Positions 52,736 through 61,215 of a DNA stretch of 64,000 nucleotides are shown here, in pieces. A program made the position numbers and the translations under genes. The notes under the pieces were generated by a model. It saw only the letters and a list, made by a program, of their open reading frames with translations, was not told where the DNA came from and did no database searches. Every line of letters starts with the position of its first letter. Position 1 is the first letter of the stretch. The DNA comes from Bacillota bacterium (lineage in GTDB: Bacteria; Bacillota; Clostridia; Peptostreptococcales; Anaerovoracaceae): contig JAFRYI010000003.1 in the NCBI GenBank assembly GCA_017437745.1, positions 62,001-126,000 of the forward strand, read 5' to 3'.

Positions 52736-54376
52736 ATGAAATATACCGTAGAGATGGTATCCAACGAAGAAGTCTTCGAACCGGCTCCCAAGCCCGAAAA
52801 GAAAAAGTCAGTGCCCATCGATCCCAACGCGGGAAAGACCAAGCTGGAATCTCTTATCGAGCGCAAGGCTCTCATAGAGATGGGCGGAGGCCAGAGGCTC
52901 ATAGACAAACAGCACCAGTCCGGAAAGATGACGGCAAGAGAGCGTCTCGAAAAGCTCTTCGACCCCGGCACCTTCCAGGAGACCGGAATGTTCGTACGTC
53001 ACCGCTGCACCAACTTCGGCATGGCGGATAAGTACACCCCGGGCGAAGGTGTAGTTACCGGCTACGGCCAGATCGACGGCCGCACCGTTTACGCGGCGGC
53101 CCAGGACTTTACGGTAATGGGCGGATCTCTGGGAGAGATGCACGCCTCCAAGATCGCCATGACTCAGGAAGCCGCCATGAGAGCACGCTGCCCGATGATC
53201 TGCATCAACGACTCCGGCGGAGCCCGCATCCAGGAAGGCATAGACGCTCTCTCCGGCTACGGACGCATATTCTTCAACAATACCGCCGCTTCCGGACTCA
53301 TTCCGCAGATAAGCGTAATAATGGGACCCTGCGCCGGCGGCGCCGTATATTCCCCGGCCATCACGGACTTCATATACATGGTCAGAAAGACCTCCCAGAT
53401 GTTCATAACCGGACCTAACGTAATCAAGTCCGTAACGGGCGAGATCGTTACTTCCGAAAAGCTGGGCGGAGCCGACACCCACAACAGCGTATCCGGCGTA
53501 GCTCACTTCGCCTGCGATACCGAGGACGACTGCATAGCCCACATAAAGAACCTCCTTTCCTACCTGCCGCAGAACAACACCGCTCCGGTACCGGTAAAGG
53601 AGAGCTCCGATCCCGTCGACAGGATCGACGAGAAACTGAACGACATAGTTCCGGACAACCCCAACAAATCCTACGACATGTACGAAGTCATCCGCAGCCT
53701 GGCGGACGACGGAGAGCTTCTGGACGTTCAGCAGCAGTACGCAAAGAACATAATAACCTGCTTCATACGCATGGGCGGAAAGCCGGTAGGCGTAATAGCC
53801 AGCCAGCCCAAGGTAATGGCCGGATGTCTGGACATCAACGCTTCGGATAAGGCGGCACGCTTCATCCGTACCTGCGACTGCTTCAACATTCCGCTGCTCA
53901 CTCTGGAAGACGTTCCCGGATTCCTTCCCGGAACCAACCAGGAGTACGGCGGCATAATCCGCCACGGCGCCAAGATGCTGTACGCTTACTCGGAGGCTAC
54001 GGTACCCAAGATCACCGTCATCACCAGAAAGGCCTACGGCGGAGCCTACATAGGAATGTGCTCCAAGCACCTGGGCGCGGACGCCGTGTTCGCGTGGCCC
54101 AAGGCTGAGATCGCAGTAATGGGCGCTTCCGGCGCTGCCAACATCATATTCGTCAAGGACATAAAGGCAGCCGAGGATCCGGAAGAGGAGAGAGCAAGGA
54201 AGATCGCCGAGTACGACAGCACCATGATGAACCCGTACGTAGCGGCGTCCCGCGGATACGTAGACGACGTTCTCGTTCCGGCAGATACCAGGAAGTGCAT
54301 AATCAAGGCCCTTAAGGCTCTGGAAGCCAAGGACCAGCGCGGCCCGGTAAAGAAGCACGGAAACATTCCTCTGTAA
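52736..54376 (+). CDS. mmdA: Methylmalonyl-CoA decarboxylase alpha subunit / acyl-CoA carboxyltransferase
   Basis: A 546-residue biotin-dependent carboxyltransferase. The crotonase-like halves hold INDSGGARIQEGIDALSGYG and IMGPCAGGAVYSPAITDF, then VPGFLPGTNQEYGGIIRHGA and AWPKAEIAVMGASGAANI. The tail KKHGNIPL is the same as in characterised MmdA proteins. MmdA moves CO2 from methylmalonyl-CoA to biotin in a Na+-pumping complex, or works as a PCC beta chain. A lysine/proline-rich N-terminal extension of about 30 residues (EPAPKPEKKKSVPIDPNAGK) is unusual. No biotin carrier, MmdB or MmdD gene lies beside it. GGAGG precedes the ATG. Confidence 0.92.
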   Translation: MKYTVEMVSNEEVFEPAPKPEKKKSVPIDPNAGKTKLESLIERKALIEMGGGQRLIDKQHQSGKMTARERLEKLFDPGTFQETGMFVRHRCTNFGMADKYTPGEGVVTGYGQIDGRTVYAAAQDFTVMGGSLGEMHASKIAMTQEAAMRARCPMICINDSGGARIQEGIDALSGYGRIFFNNTAASGLIPQISVIMGPCAGGAVYSPAITDFIYMVRKTSQMFITGPNVIKSVTGEIVTSEKLGGADTHNSVSGVAHFACDTEDDCIAHIKNLLSYLPQNNTAPVPVKESSDPVDRIDEKLNDIVPDNPNKSYDMYEVIRSLADDGELLDVQQQYAKNIITCFIRMGGKPVGVIASQPKVMAGCLDINASDKAARFIRTCDCFNIPLLTLEDVPGFLPGTNQEYGGIIRHGAKMLYAYSEATVPKITVITRKAYGGAYIGMCSKHLGADAVFAWPKAEIAVMGASGAANIIFVKDIKAAEDPEEERARKIAEYDSTMMNPYVAASRGYVDDVLVPADTRKCIIKALKALEAKDQRGPVKKHGNIPL

Positions 54377-54396
54377 CCGAACTTCACAGAATAAAC

Positions 54397-54429
54397 AAGA
54401 CCCGTTCTGTACAGGAACGGGTCTTTTTG
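54397..54429 (+). terminator. Intrinsic terminator after mmdA
   Basis: A perfect 11-bp stem AAGACCCGTTC / GAACGGGTCTT with a 7-nt loop runs into Ts. Confidence 0.92.
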
Positions 54430-54432
54430 TGC

Positions 54433-54438
54433 TATAAT
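54433..54438 (+). promoter_or_regulatory. -10 element for the zinc-ribbon membrane protein
   Basis: A consensus TATAAT lies about 37 nt before the start codon. The -35 region would overlap the terminator stem and is poor. Confidence 0.45.
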
Positions 54439-54475
54439 CAAGAAAAACGAAACCTATGAAACAGGAGAGGTCTAT

Positions 54476-55765
54476 ATGTTTTGCATCTATTGCGGCGCCG
54501 AGATGAAGGACGACGCCAAGTACTGCCCCAACTGCGGCGCAAAGGTAGCGGAAGATCTGGGCGGAGCGCCCAAGGCCGGAAAGGCCGGAAGGATATCGTT
54601 CGGAGACGTCAAGGAGAAAGTAAACCTTCCGGATCCGTCGGCGGTATTGGCGAAGGTAAAGAACGCGGTCCCCGCGGGGGAGACGCTCGTCAGCGCCGGT
54701 CCGTTCAGCACCATGGATAAGGTGGCGCTGGGCGCCGCGGTGCTGTCCGTCATATTCGCCATTTGCTCCATAAAGGTCTACATGACCTGGCTGACGCTGA
54801 TAGCGGCCATAGGTCTGGCGCTGCTGTGCTTCGTCAGGCAGCGTTTCGATTCCATGCCGATGGCCGTGCCGGTGTCGCTGTTCGCGCTGACGGTACTGAT
54901 CAGTTCGGTAAGGGTGTTCCGGTATCTAAAGTATTATAAGTTCCTGGCAGCGGCGCTGGTGATACTGCCGCTCATCTTCTCGATAGGCGCGGCGATAGTA
55001 TACTGGATGATGGTCATCAAAGGCGACAGCAGAAATCTCGTCGTTGCGGAGGTGGTACTGCTTGCCGGCTACGCGCTGCTTAGCATCACTTCGGTCCTGA
55101 CCGGAGGCGCAGGCACGTTCAGACTTGTGGCAAGCAGGCTTACGGCCATCCTGTTCGCGATAGCCTACATCATGAGGATACTGGAGACCAGCAGCGTGTT
55201 CGCTCCCATGGGCGCGGACGGCGGAACATGGGACGGCGGCGACTACGTGCATTACGACCACCCGTATCAGAAACTTGGCGGATACCTTGCGTTCACTGTC
55301 TACGGAGGCATAGTGGTAAGCGTGCTCGCCATCATCGGGATGATAGTAACGATGATCCCCATCTTCAAGGCTCTGAAATACCTCAGCAGATACGGAAACA
55401 TGTCGTTCCTGTACATAATCGCGATAATACTCATCCTGTTCGCCATAGTGCTCTACGGACTGATCATCAAGCTGATGATCATGATAAAGAACAAGAACCA
55501 GAAGTTCCTGTGGTTCTATCACAAGGTCGTCATCGCCGAGACGCTGGTAACGTTCGTGCTTCAGTGGATCACGAGCGGGTTCGGCCAGGGTCTTGTATAT
55601 CTGATCTTCTACGCGCTGATGTTCTTCCTGTACACGCTGTACTTCGTGAAGTCCGTTCGCGTAAGGACCTACATGCAGAGCGACGAGTATCTGAGGATAG
55701 ATCCGCTTACCAGGAACGTACCGTCCCCGCGTCCCGCGGACATGGAACCGTTCATGGGTTCGTAA
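54476..55765 (+). CDS. Zinc-ribbon polytopic membrane protein, function unknown
   Basis: A 429-residue protein. The first ~20 residues form a zinc ribbon with two C-x-x-C pairs (FCIYCGAEM and KYCPNCGAKV), as in many Bacillota membrane proteins. After a ~60-residue linker there are about nine hydrophobic segments from residue 83 on. No transporter or enzyme motif stands out. GGAGAGG precedes the ATG. It stands alone between two terminators, so it is probably a monocistronic gene. Confidence 0.82.
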   Translation: MFCIYCGAEMKDDAKYCPNCGAKVAEDLGGAPKAGKAGRISFGDVKEKVNLPDPSAVLAKVKNAVPAGETLVSAGPFSTMDKVALGAAVLSVIFAICSIKVYMTWLTLIAAIGLALLCFVRQRFDSMPMAVPVSLFALTVLISSVRVFRYLKYYKFLAAALVILPLIFSIGAAIVYWMMVIKGDSRNLVVAEVVLLAGYALLSITSVLTGGAGTFRLVASRLTAILFAIAYIMRILETSSVFAPMGADGGTWDGGDYVHYDHPYQKLGGYLAFTVYGGIVVSVLAIIGMIVTMIPIFKALKYLSRYGNMSFLYIIAIILILFAIVLYGLIIKLMIMIKNKNQKFLWFYHKVVIAETLVTFVLQWITSGFGQGLVYLIFYALMFFLYTLYFVKSVRVRTYMQSDEYLRIDPLTRNVPSPRPADMEPFMGS

Positions 55766-55785
55766 ACAAACAGTTCGCATAATAA

Positions 55786-55821
55786 GACCCGCTCCGTTTG
55801 GGGCGGGTCGTTTTGTTTTTT
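55786..55821 (+). terminator. Intrinsic terminator between the zinc-ribbon gene and alr
   Basis: A 10-bp stem GACCCGCTCC / GGGGCGGGTC (one G-T) with a GTTT loop is followed by GTTTTGTTTTTT. On the minus strand it may also slow transcripts leaving alr. Confidence 0.88.
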
Positions 55822-55858
55822 GATGCTGCGCGTTTCCTCCGCGGGTCCGTGAAACGCT

Positions 55859-56986
55859 TTATCGTTCGTAAGTGTATATCCTCGGAACGCGCTTGCTGAT
55901 GCCCGTAACTACCTCGTCCACGTTCAGATCCAGCATGTCCGCCATGTCCAGGATCCCGAACCGTTCGCCGAGCAGCTCCACGCGGTCTCCGGCTTTTATT
56001 TCCGGTACGCCGGAAGCGTCGACCATGAACTGGTCCATGCATACGCGGCCGATTATCGGGGCTTTGCATCCGTTTATGTATACGCATCCTTTGTTGGAGA
56101 GGTGCCTTCTGTATCCGTCCGCGAATCCAACCGGGACGGTCGCTATCACCATGTCCTTATCCGTTGTAAACGTTGCGCCGTAGCCTACCGAAGTGCCGGC
56201 GGGCACGGTCTTTACGTGTGCGGCGTAGGTCTCCCAGGTCATTACTTCCTTAAAGTCCATGCTGCGCCACAGGCTGTTGTCCACGGGGTTGAGTCCGTAC
56301 AGGATGTCGCCGGGGCGTATCGCGTCCAGATGTGTCTTCGGATGCAGAAGGGTGGCGGGGCTGTTCGCGGTATGGAGCAACGGAATGTTTACTCCGCGCT
56401 TCCTTATAAGCTCCGCGGTATCCAGGAAGAGCTTAAGCTGCCTGTCCATGGAAGGGCTGGGGTCCTCGTCAGCGCAGGCGAAGTGAGTGAACATGCCGTG
56501 TATCTTAAGACCGGGCAGCGATGCTATCCTGCAAGCGGCGTCCGCGGCTTCTTCGCCGGCGGGAAAGCCGATGCGGCTCATGCCCGTATCTACTTTTATG
56601 CTTACGCTCAGAGTCTCTGCGCGTTCGGCTGCCATGCTGCTGAGTTCTTCCGCGGTCTTTAGGCTGAAAACGGCCGGGATCAGCCTGTGTTCGAACAGTT
56701 TTTCGTACTGCCACGGGCATGTGTCGCCCAGTATAATGATCTCTTCGTCTTCAGCTCCTGCGGCCCTTAGGTCGCGGCCTTCTTCCCAGATCGCGACGGC
56801 GTACTTTTTTATTCCGAAGTCTTTAAAAACAGGGTAGACTCCGGCTATTCCGCAGCCGTAGGCGTCACCCTTAAGCACGGCTATGATCTCCGCGCCGTTC
56901 GCGGCGTATTTGTCCCTTGTCAGCTCCAGATTGTGCTTCAGCCTGTCCAGATGGACCACTGCTGCCGTGCGCGTCTTAATGTCCAA
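55859..56986 (-). CDS. alr: Alanine racemase
   Basis: A 375-residue fold-type III PLP enzyme making D-alanine for the cell wall. The PLP lysine is in AVLKGDAYGCG (AVVKANAYGHG in most), the catalytic Tyr is in TSVGYGATF, and TVPVGFADGYRR follows as usual. No ATG fits; I use the TTG at 56986, which follows GGGAGAAAAGGA-type sequence and gives a normal N-terminus. It begins 20 nt after pyrB, so D-Ala synthesis appears to be tied to the pyrimidine operon. A terminator-like hairpin lies beyond its end. Confidence 0.92.
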   Translation of the reverse strand: MDIKTRTAAVVHLDRLKHNLELTRDKYAANGAEIIAVLKGDAYGCGIAGVYPVFKDFGIKKYAVAIWEEGRDLRAAGAEDEEIIILGDTCPWQYEKLFEHRLIPAVFSLKTAEELSSMAAERAETLSVSIKVDTGMSRIGFPAGEEAADAACRIASLPGLKIHGMFTHFACADEDPSPSMDRQLKLFLDTAELIRKRGVNIPLLHTANSPATLLHPKTHLDAIRPGDILYGLNPVDNSLWRSMDFKEVMTWETYAAHVKTVPAGTSVGYGATFTTDKDMVIATVPVGFADGYRRHLSNKGCVYINGCKAPIIGRVCMDQFMVDASGVPEIKAGDRVELLGERFGILDMADMLDLNVDEVVTGISKRVPRIYTYER

Positions 56987-57006
56987 ATCCTTTTCTCCCT
57001 TATGTT

Positions 57007-58119
57007 TCAGAGCACGGGCGCTGCTTGTCCGGCGTCTTTTACGGGCTGGTCGCAGTAAGCGCAGCGTACCGTACCGTGCCTGTCGGTGTAGAACTCCTTG
57101 CGGATGCCGCGTTCGTGGGTGCACACGCATCTGCTGTTGGTGCAGGAAAGAGTATCTTCCCTGAACAGTTTTTCTCCTTCCGGCGACATGTCCGTGTTGT
57201 CCGGGTGTTCCTTGCCGGCCAGAAGCTTAAGTATCAGCGCCTTGCGCATTATCTTTCCGTTGAACGCCTGAGTGAAGTACACGGCGCGCGGGTCGTCGTC
57301 GAAGTCCGTGCTTATCTCGTCCACGCGGGGCAGGGGATGCAGGACTATGCAGTCCCTGGAAGCGCCTTTCATGCGGTTTGCGTCCAGGATGTATCTTCCG
57401 GCGAGCTTTTCGTACTGCGCGGGATCGTCGAAGCGCTCCCTCTGGATGCGTGTCATGTATAGCATGTCGATCTCGGGTATGGCTTCGTCCAGACTGTCCG
57501 TCTGCACGAAAGGAATGCCGAGCTCCTGCAGTTTTTCCGTGTAGTAGGGCGGCACCATCAGTTCCTTGGGCGATATCAGCACGAAACTGTTGCCCTCGTA
57601 GCGGGACATGGCGTCTATCAGCGAATGCACGGTCCTTCCGTAGAGCAGGTCTCCGCATATGCCTATGCGAAGTCCGCCCAGCTTGCCTTTCTCTCTGTAT
57701 ACGGTAAGCAGGTCCGCGAGCGTCTGGGTCGGGTGGTAGTGGCCTCCGTCCCCGGCGTTGATGATCGGGATGGCGGAGCTGTTCGCCATCGCGCGGGCGG
57801 ATCCGGCAAGCGGGTGCCTTACGGCTATTATGTCCGCGTAGCAGCTGACGGTCCTTGCCGTGTCTGCCAGGGTCTCGCCCTTGGTAACGGACGAGCCTCC
57901 GGAACCGGTAACGCTTATTACTCTGCCTCCCAGCTCCAGCATCGCTGCCTCGAAGGACAGGCGCGTTCTTGTGGACGGCTCGAAGAACAGCGTCGCGAGC
58001 TTTCTTCCTTCGCAGCTGTGGTTGTACGCCCAGGGGTCGGAGATTATGAACACGGCCTTGTCGATCAGGGCCTGCAGTTCCTCCGTGGAATAGTCGGTGA
58101 TGTTCAGAAGATGTTTCAT
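57007..58119 (-). CDS. pyrB: Aspartate carbamoyltransferase catalytic chain with PyrI-like zinc tail
   Basis: A 370-residue enzyme that makes carbamoyl aspartate. The catalytic core is complete: FFEPSTRTRLSFE (carbamoyl phosphate), GDGGHYHPTQTLADL, and LHPLPRVDEIS. A usual PyrB ends near residue 310. Here ~60 more residues carry cysteines 326, 331, 353 and 356 in a C-x4-C-x21-C-x2-C pattern (CTNSRC and CAYC). That closely resembles the zinc site of the regulatory chain PyrI, but without PyrI's nucleotide-binding domain. Its start overlaps pyrE's stop (ATGA). Confidence 0.93.
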   Translation of the reverse strand: MKHLLNITDYSTEELQALIDKAVFIISDPWAYNHSCEGRKLATLFFEPSTRTRLSFEAAMLELGGRVISVTGSGGSSVTKGETLADTARTVSCYADIIAVRHPLAGSARAMANSSAIPIINAGDGGHYHPTQTLADLLTVYREKGKLGGLRIGICGDLLYGRTVHSLIDAMSRYEGNSFVLISPKELMVPPYYTEKLQELGIPFVQTDSLDEAIPEIDMLYMTRIQRERFDDPAQYEKLAGRYILDANRMKGASRDCIVLHPLPRVDEISTDFDDDPRAVYFTQAFNGKIMRKALILKLLAGKEHPDNTDMSPEGEKLFREDTLSCTNSRCVCTHERGIRKEFYTDRHGTVRCAYCDQPVKDAGQAAPVL

Positions 58120-58754
58120 TTCTTTATCCAGCTTTCGTCCGAGGGGTCGTTGCGGAAGGCGATCAGCCTTGCTACGTCCGACTCCGCGATGTATCCTTCA
58201 GCCGCGGCTTCCGCGGCGATCTCGTCGAAGTTCGTCAGCGATACGTTCTTTACGTCCGCGGCGGCCAGCCTTTCCAGGCCTTTCTTCATGCCGTAGGTGA
58301 ATATGGAGACCACGCCCAGCACGTCCGCGCCTGCTTCGCGCAGTACGTTCACCACTTCTATTACGCTTCCGCCGGTGGAGATCAGATCCTCCACCACCAC
58401 GACCTTTTGGCCTGGCTCCAGACGTCCTTCTATCTGGTTCTGCCTGCCGTGGTCCTTGGCGCCGGAGCGCACGTAGCCCATCGGAAGTCCCATGATGTGT
58501 CCGCATATCGCAGCGTGGGCTATGCCCGCGGTGGATGTTCCCATCAGCACCTCCGCGTCCGGGTAGTTCTCTTTTATAAGCCTCACCAGGCCGTTCTCGA
58601 CGTCCGTTCGTACGGCAGGGGCCGTAAGGGTAAGGCGGTTGTCGCAGTATACCGGGCTCTTGATCCCGCTGGCCCAGGTGAAGGGCTCGTCCGGGCGGAA
58701 GAATACCGCTTTAATGCTTAGAAGGTCTTTGGCTATAAGCTTGCTGAGTTCCAT
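58116..58754 (-). CDS. pyrE: Orotate phosphoribosyltransferase
   Basis: A 212-residue enzyme joining orotate to PRPP. The PRPP site VVVVEDLISTGGSVIEVV (about residues 118-135) and the flexible-loop segment RSGAKDHGRQNQIEG are present. PFTWASGIKSPVYCDNR is the usual orotate-side motif. AAAGGAG precedes the ATG. It lies between pyrF and pyrB on the same strand. Confidence 0.96.
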   Translation of the reverse strand: MELSKLIAKDLLSIKAVFFRPDEPFTWASGIKSPVYCDNRLTLTAPAVRTDVENGLVRLIKENYPDAEVLMGTSTAGIAHAAICGHIMGLPMGYVRSGAKDHGRQNQIEGRLEPGQKVVVVEDLISTGGSVIEVVNVLREAGADVLGVVSIFTYGMKKGLERLAAADVKNVSLTNFDEIAAEAAAEGYIAESDVARLIAFRNDPSDESWIKK

Positions 58755-58801
58755 GTTCTGCTCCTTTATTGAAAATCGGCGATTTGAGCGCCGTTTAACG
58801 T

Positions 58802-59500
58802 TCAGCCGATAAATTCATCGACACACCTGTTATAGGCCGCCACAGGGTCGTCTGAGCGCGTTACAGGGCGTCCTACGACTATGTAGTCGGATCCGATGAG
58901 CCTCGCGGACTTGGGTGACATTATCCGCTTCTGGTCTCCGGCGTAGTCGTCCTCGAAACGTATGCCCGGAGTGACCGTCAGGAATTCCGGCCCGCACGCG
59001 ACGTGCACCGCCGCGGCTTCCATGGGGGAGCACACGACTCCGTCCAGACCTGCCGCCTTTGCGGTCTTGGCGTAATGCATGACCACGGTCTTCATGGGCT
59101 TATCTATCAGCAGGTCCCGCTCCATGGCTTCCTGGTCCGTGGACGTCAGCTGGGTGACCGCTATCAGAAGGGGCCTTGTTCCGTCCGGCCTGGTAAGGCC
59201 TTCCAGAGCCGCCTTCATCATCGCCGTAGTCCCGGCCGCGTGAACGTTTACTATGTCCACGTCCAGATCCCGGAGCACGGCCATGGTGCTCTTTACGGTA
59301 TTCGGTATGTCGTGGAGCTTAAGGTCCAGGAAGATCTTGTGGCCTCTGGCCTTTATGTCTCTTACGATCTGCGGTCCTTCGGCGTAGAAGAGCTCCATGC
59401 CTATCTTAACGAATGGCTTGCGTCCCCTGAACTTGTCCAGGAACTCCAGTGTTGCTTCCCTGGAGGGAAAATCGCAGGCTACGATAACGTCTTTACCCAT
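58802..59500 (-). CDS. pyrF: Orotidine 5'-phosphate decarboxylase
   Basis: A 232-residue TIM barrel for the last step to UMP. The catalytic Asp-x-Lys-x-x-Asp is in FLDLKLHDIPNT, and the C-terminal phosphate loop is YIVVGRPVTRSDDP. VIVACDFPSREATLEFLDKF is the usual start. AAAGGA lies about 12 nt upstream; a six-codon frame (ATGAACGACCATGGGTAA) overlaps the start codon out of frame, probably by chance. About 47 nt separate it from pyrE. Confidence 0.96.
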   Translation of the reverse strand: MGKDVIVACDFPSREATLEFLDKFRGRKPFVKIGMELFYAEGPQIVRDIKARGHKIFLDLKLHDIPNTVKSTMAVLRDLDVDIVNVHAAGTTAMMKAALEGLTRPDGTRPLLIAVTQLTSTDQEAMERDLLIDKPMKTVVMHYAKTAKAAGLDGVVCSPMEAAAVHVACGPEFLTVTPGIRFEDDYAGDQKRIMSPKSARLIGSDYIVVGRPVTRSDDPVAAYNRCVDEFIG

Positions 59501-59535
59501 GGTCGTTCATGCTTCCTTTCAGTGTTTTATGTGTA

Positions 59536-60447
59536 TCAGCACGCTGTGCCGATGATCTCTCTTAGGCTGCTTATCCCGAGCTTTTCCATCTCGGAGGGCA
59601 GGGCCTCTATTATCTTCCTGCAGGCGTAGGGGTCGACCAGATTGGCCGCGCCTACCTCCACCGCGCAGGCTCCGGCCATCATCATTTCGATGACGTCCTT
59701 TGCCGCGCTTACGCCTCCCATTCCTACGACCGGTATATCAACGGCCTTGGCGACCTGCCAGACCATGCGCAGAGCTACCGGAAATACAGCCGGACCGGAC
59801 AGTCCGCCGGTCGTATTCGCGAGCAGGGGACGGCGCGTCTTAAGATCTATACGCATGCCAAGCAGGGTGTTTATAAGGCTTATCCCGTCCGCTCCCGCGT
59901 CTTCGCAGGCTTTCGCCACGGAAACGATGTCGGTCACGTTGGGCGTCAGCTTCATTATAACAGGCTTGGTCGTAACTTTCTTCACCGCAGCCGTAACTTC
60001 CGCGGCTGCCTTCGGGTCCGTACCGAAGCTCATGCCGCCGCCGTGGACGTTGGGGCAGCTGATGTTTACTTCCAGCCAGCCCACCTGAGGCTCTTCATCC
60101 AGTTTTCCGCAGGTATAAACGTAGTCCTCGACGGAAAAGCCGCTTACGTTCGCCATGACGGGCTTATGAAAGACTTTTGCGAGGGCGGGAAGCTCCTCGG
60201 ATATGACCTTATCCACGCCCGGATTCTGAAGCCCGACGGCGTTCAGCATTCCTGATGACGTCTCCGCAATGCGCGGCGTAGGATTGCCGAAGCGCGGGTC
60301 CTTTGTGGTCCCCTTAAAGGAGAAGGTCCCCAGTATGTTTATGTCGTAAAGATCCGCGAATTCCCGGCCGTATCCGAACGTTCCGGAAGCGGGGATGACG
60401 GGGTTGTCCAGTTCTATGCCGCAGAGCGTCGTGCGAAGATCTACCAT
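59536..60447 (-). CDS. pyrD: Dihydroorotate dehydrogenase B, catalytic subunit
   Basis: A 303-residue FMN enzyme, class 1B, which works with PyrK to pass electrons to NAD. NPVIPASGTFGYGREF, NVSGFSVEDYVYTCGKL and NISCPNVHGGGMSFGTDPKA (with the catalytic Cys) are present. GMGGVSAAKDVIEMMMAGA binds FMN phosphate. The ATG at 60447 has GGAGG 7 nt upstream and overlaps the end of pyrK by 7 nt, which fits a tight two-subunit enzyme. Confidence 0.96.
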   Translation of the reverse strand: MVDLRTTLCGIELDNPVIPASGTFGYGREFADLYDINILGTFSFKGTTKDPRFGNPTPRIAETSSGMLNAVGLQNPGVDKVISEELPALAKVFHKPVMANVSGFSVEDYVYTCGKLDEEPQVGWLEVNISCPNVHGGGMSFGTDPKAAAEVTAAVKKVTTKPVIMKLTPNVTDIVSVAKACEDAGADGISLINTLLGMRIDLKTRRPLLANTTGGLSGPAVFPVALRMVWQVAKAVDIPVVGMGGVSAAKDVIEMMMAGACAVEVGAANLVDPYACRKIIEALPSEMEKLGISSLREIIGTAC

Positions 60448-61166
60448 GGCAGTTCCTCCCTGTCGAATACCGGACCGTCCTTGCAGACGCGCTTGTAACC
60501 GTCCTTCGTCTTTATGCTGCATCCCATGCAGGCTCCGAAGCCGCAGCCCATGCGTTCCTCCAGCGACAGCTGTCCCGGCAGAGGAAGCGCGTGCACAGCC
60601 TTAAGCATTGGGCCAGGACCGCAGGCGAAGTACTGCGAAAAGCGTTTATTTACAGCGTTGGTTACATAACCTTTTATTCCGTAACTGCCGTCGACCGTAG
60701 CTACAGTAACTTCGCAGCCGAGCGCCCGGAACTCATCAGCGTAGAACATCTCGTCCGCTGTGTTGAATCCAAGTACGACGGACGGCGTTTTGCCGCTCTT
60801 GATCAGTTCCTTGGCCAGCCAGTAGAGCGGGGGAATGCCTATTCCGCCTCCTATCAGCACCGGATCGTCTCCGGCCTTGCTCAGGTCGAAGCCGTTGCCA
60901 AGGCCCGTAAGCACATCCAGCTCCGTTCCCGGCTCCATCCGCGTCATCTCCGCCGTGCCTTCGCCCAGCACCTTGTAGATGAGGGTAAGGCGGCCCGGCT
61001 CGCAGTCGCACACGGAGATAGGCCTGCGCAGATAGCGTCCCGGCAGCCGGATGTCCACGAACTGCCCCGGTCTCGTTACCGCGGAAACATCGCCGCGCAG
61101 CACCATTTCGTAAGCGTTCGCCGCCAGTTCCTTATTCTGTTCGATCGTTAGAGTTACTTGTTTCAT
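60441..61166 (-). CDS. pyrK: Dihydroorotate dehydrogenase B, electron-transfer subunit
   Basis: A 241-residue FAD/iron-sulphur protein. RYLRRPISVCD is the FAD site, LIGGGIGIPPLYWLAKEL the NAD-binding region, and the C-terminal cluster motif CGFGACMGCSIK plus the later Cys in KRVCKDGPVF holds the [2Fe-2S]. The ATG at 61166 gives the family N-terminus but has only an A-rich stretch upstream. An ATG at 61214, one base after the carB stop, could start a 16-residue longer form by re-initiation. Confidence 0.93.
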   Translation of the reverse strand: MKQVTLTIEQNKELAANAYEMVLRGDVSAVTRPGQFVDIRLPGRYLRRPISVCDCEPGRLTLIYKVLGEGTAEMTRMEPGTELDVLTGLGNGFDLSKAGDDPVLIGGGIGIPPLYWLAKELIKSGKTPSVVLGFNTADEMFYADEFRALGCEVTVATVDGSYGIKGYVTNAVNKRFSQYFACGPGPMLKAVHALPLPGQLSLEERMGCGFGACMGCSIKTKDGYKRVCKDGPVFDREELPW

Positions 61167-61215
61167 TTTGTTTTGTTTTGGGTCTGGACCCACATCCGGT
61201 AAAGCATGGAACATG

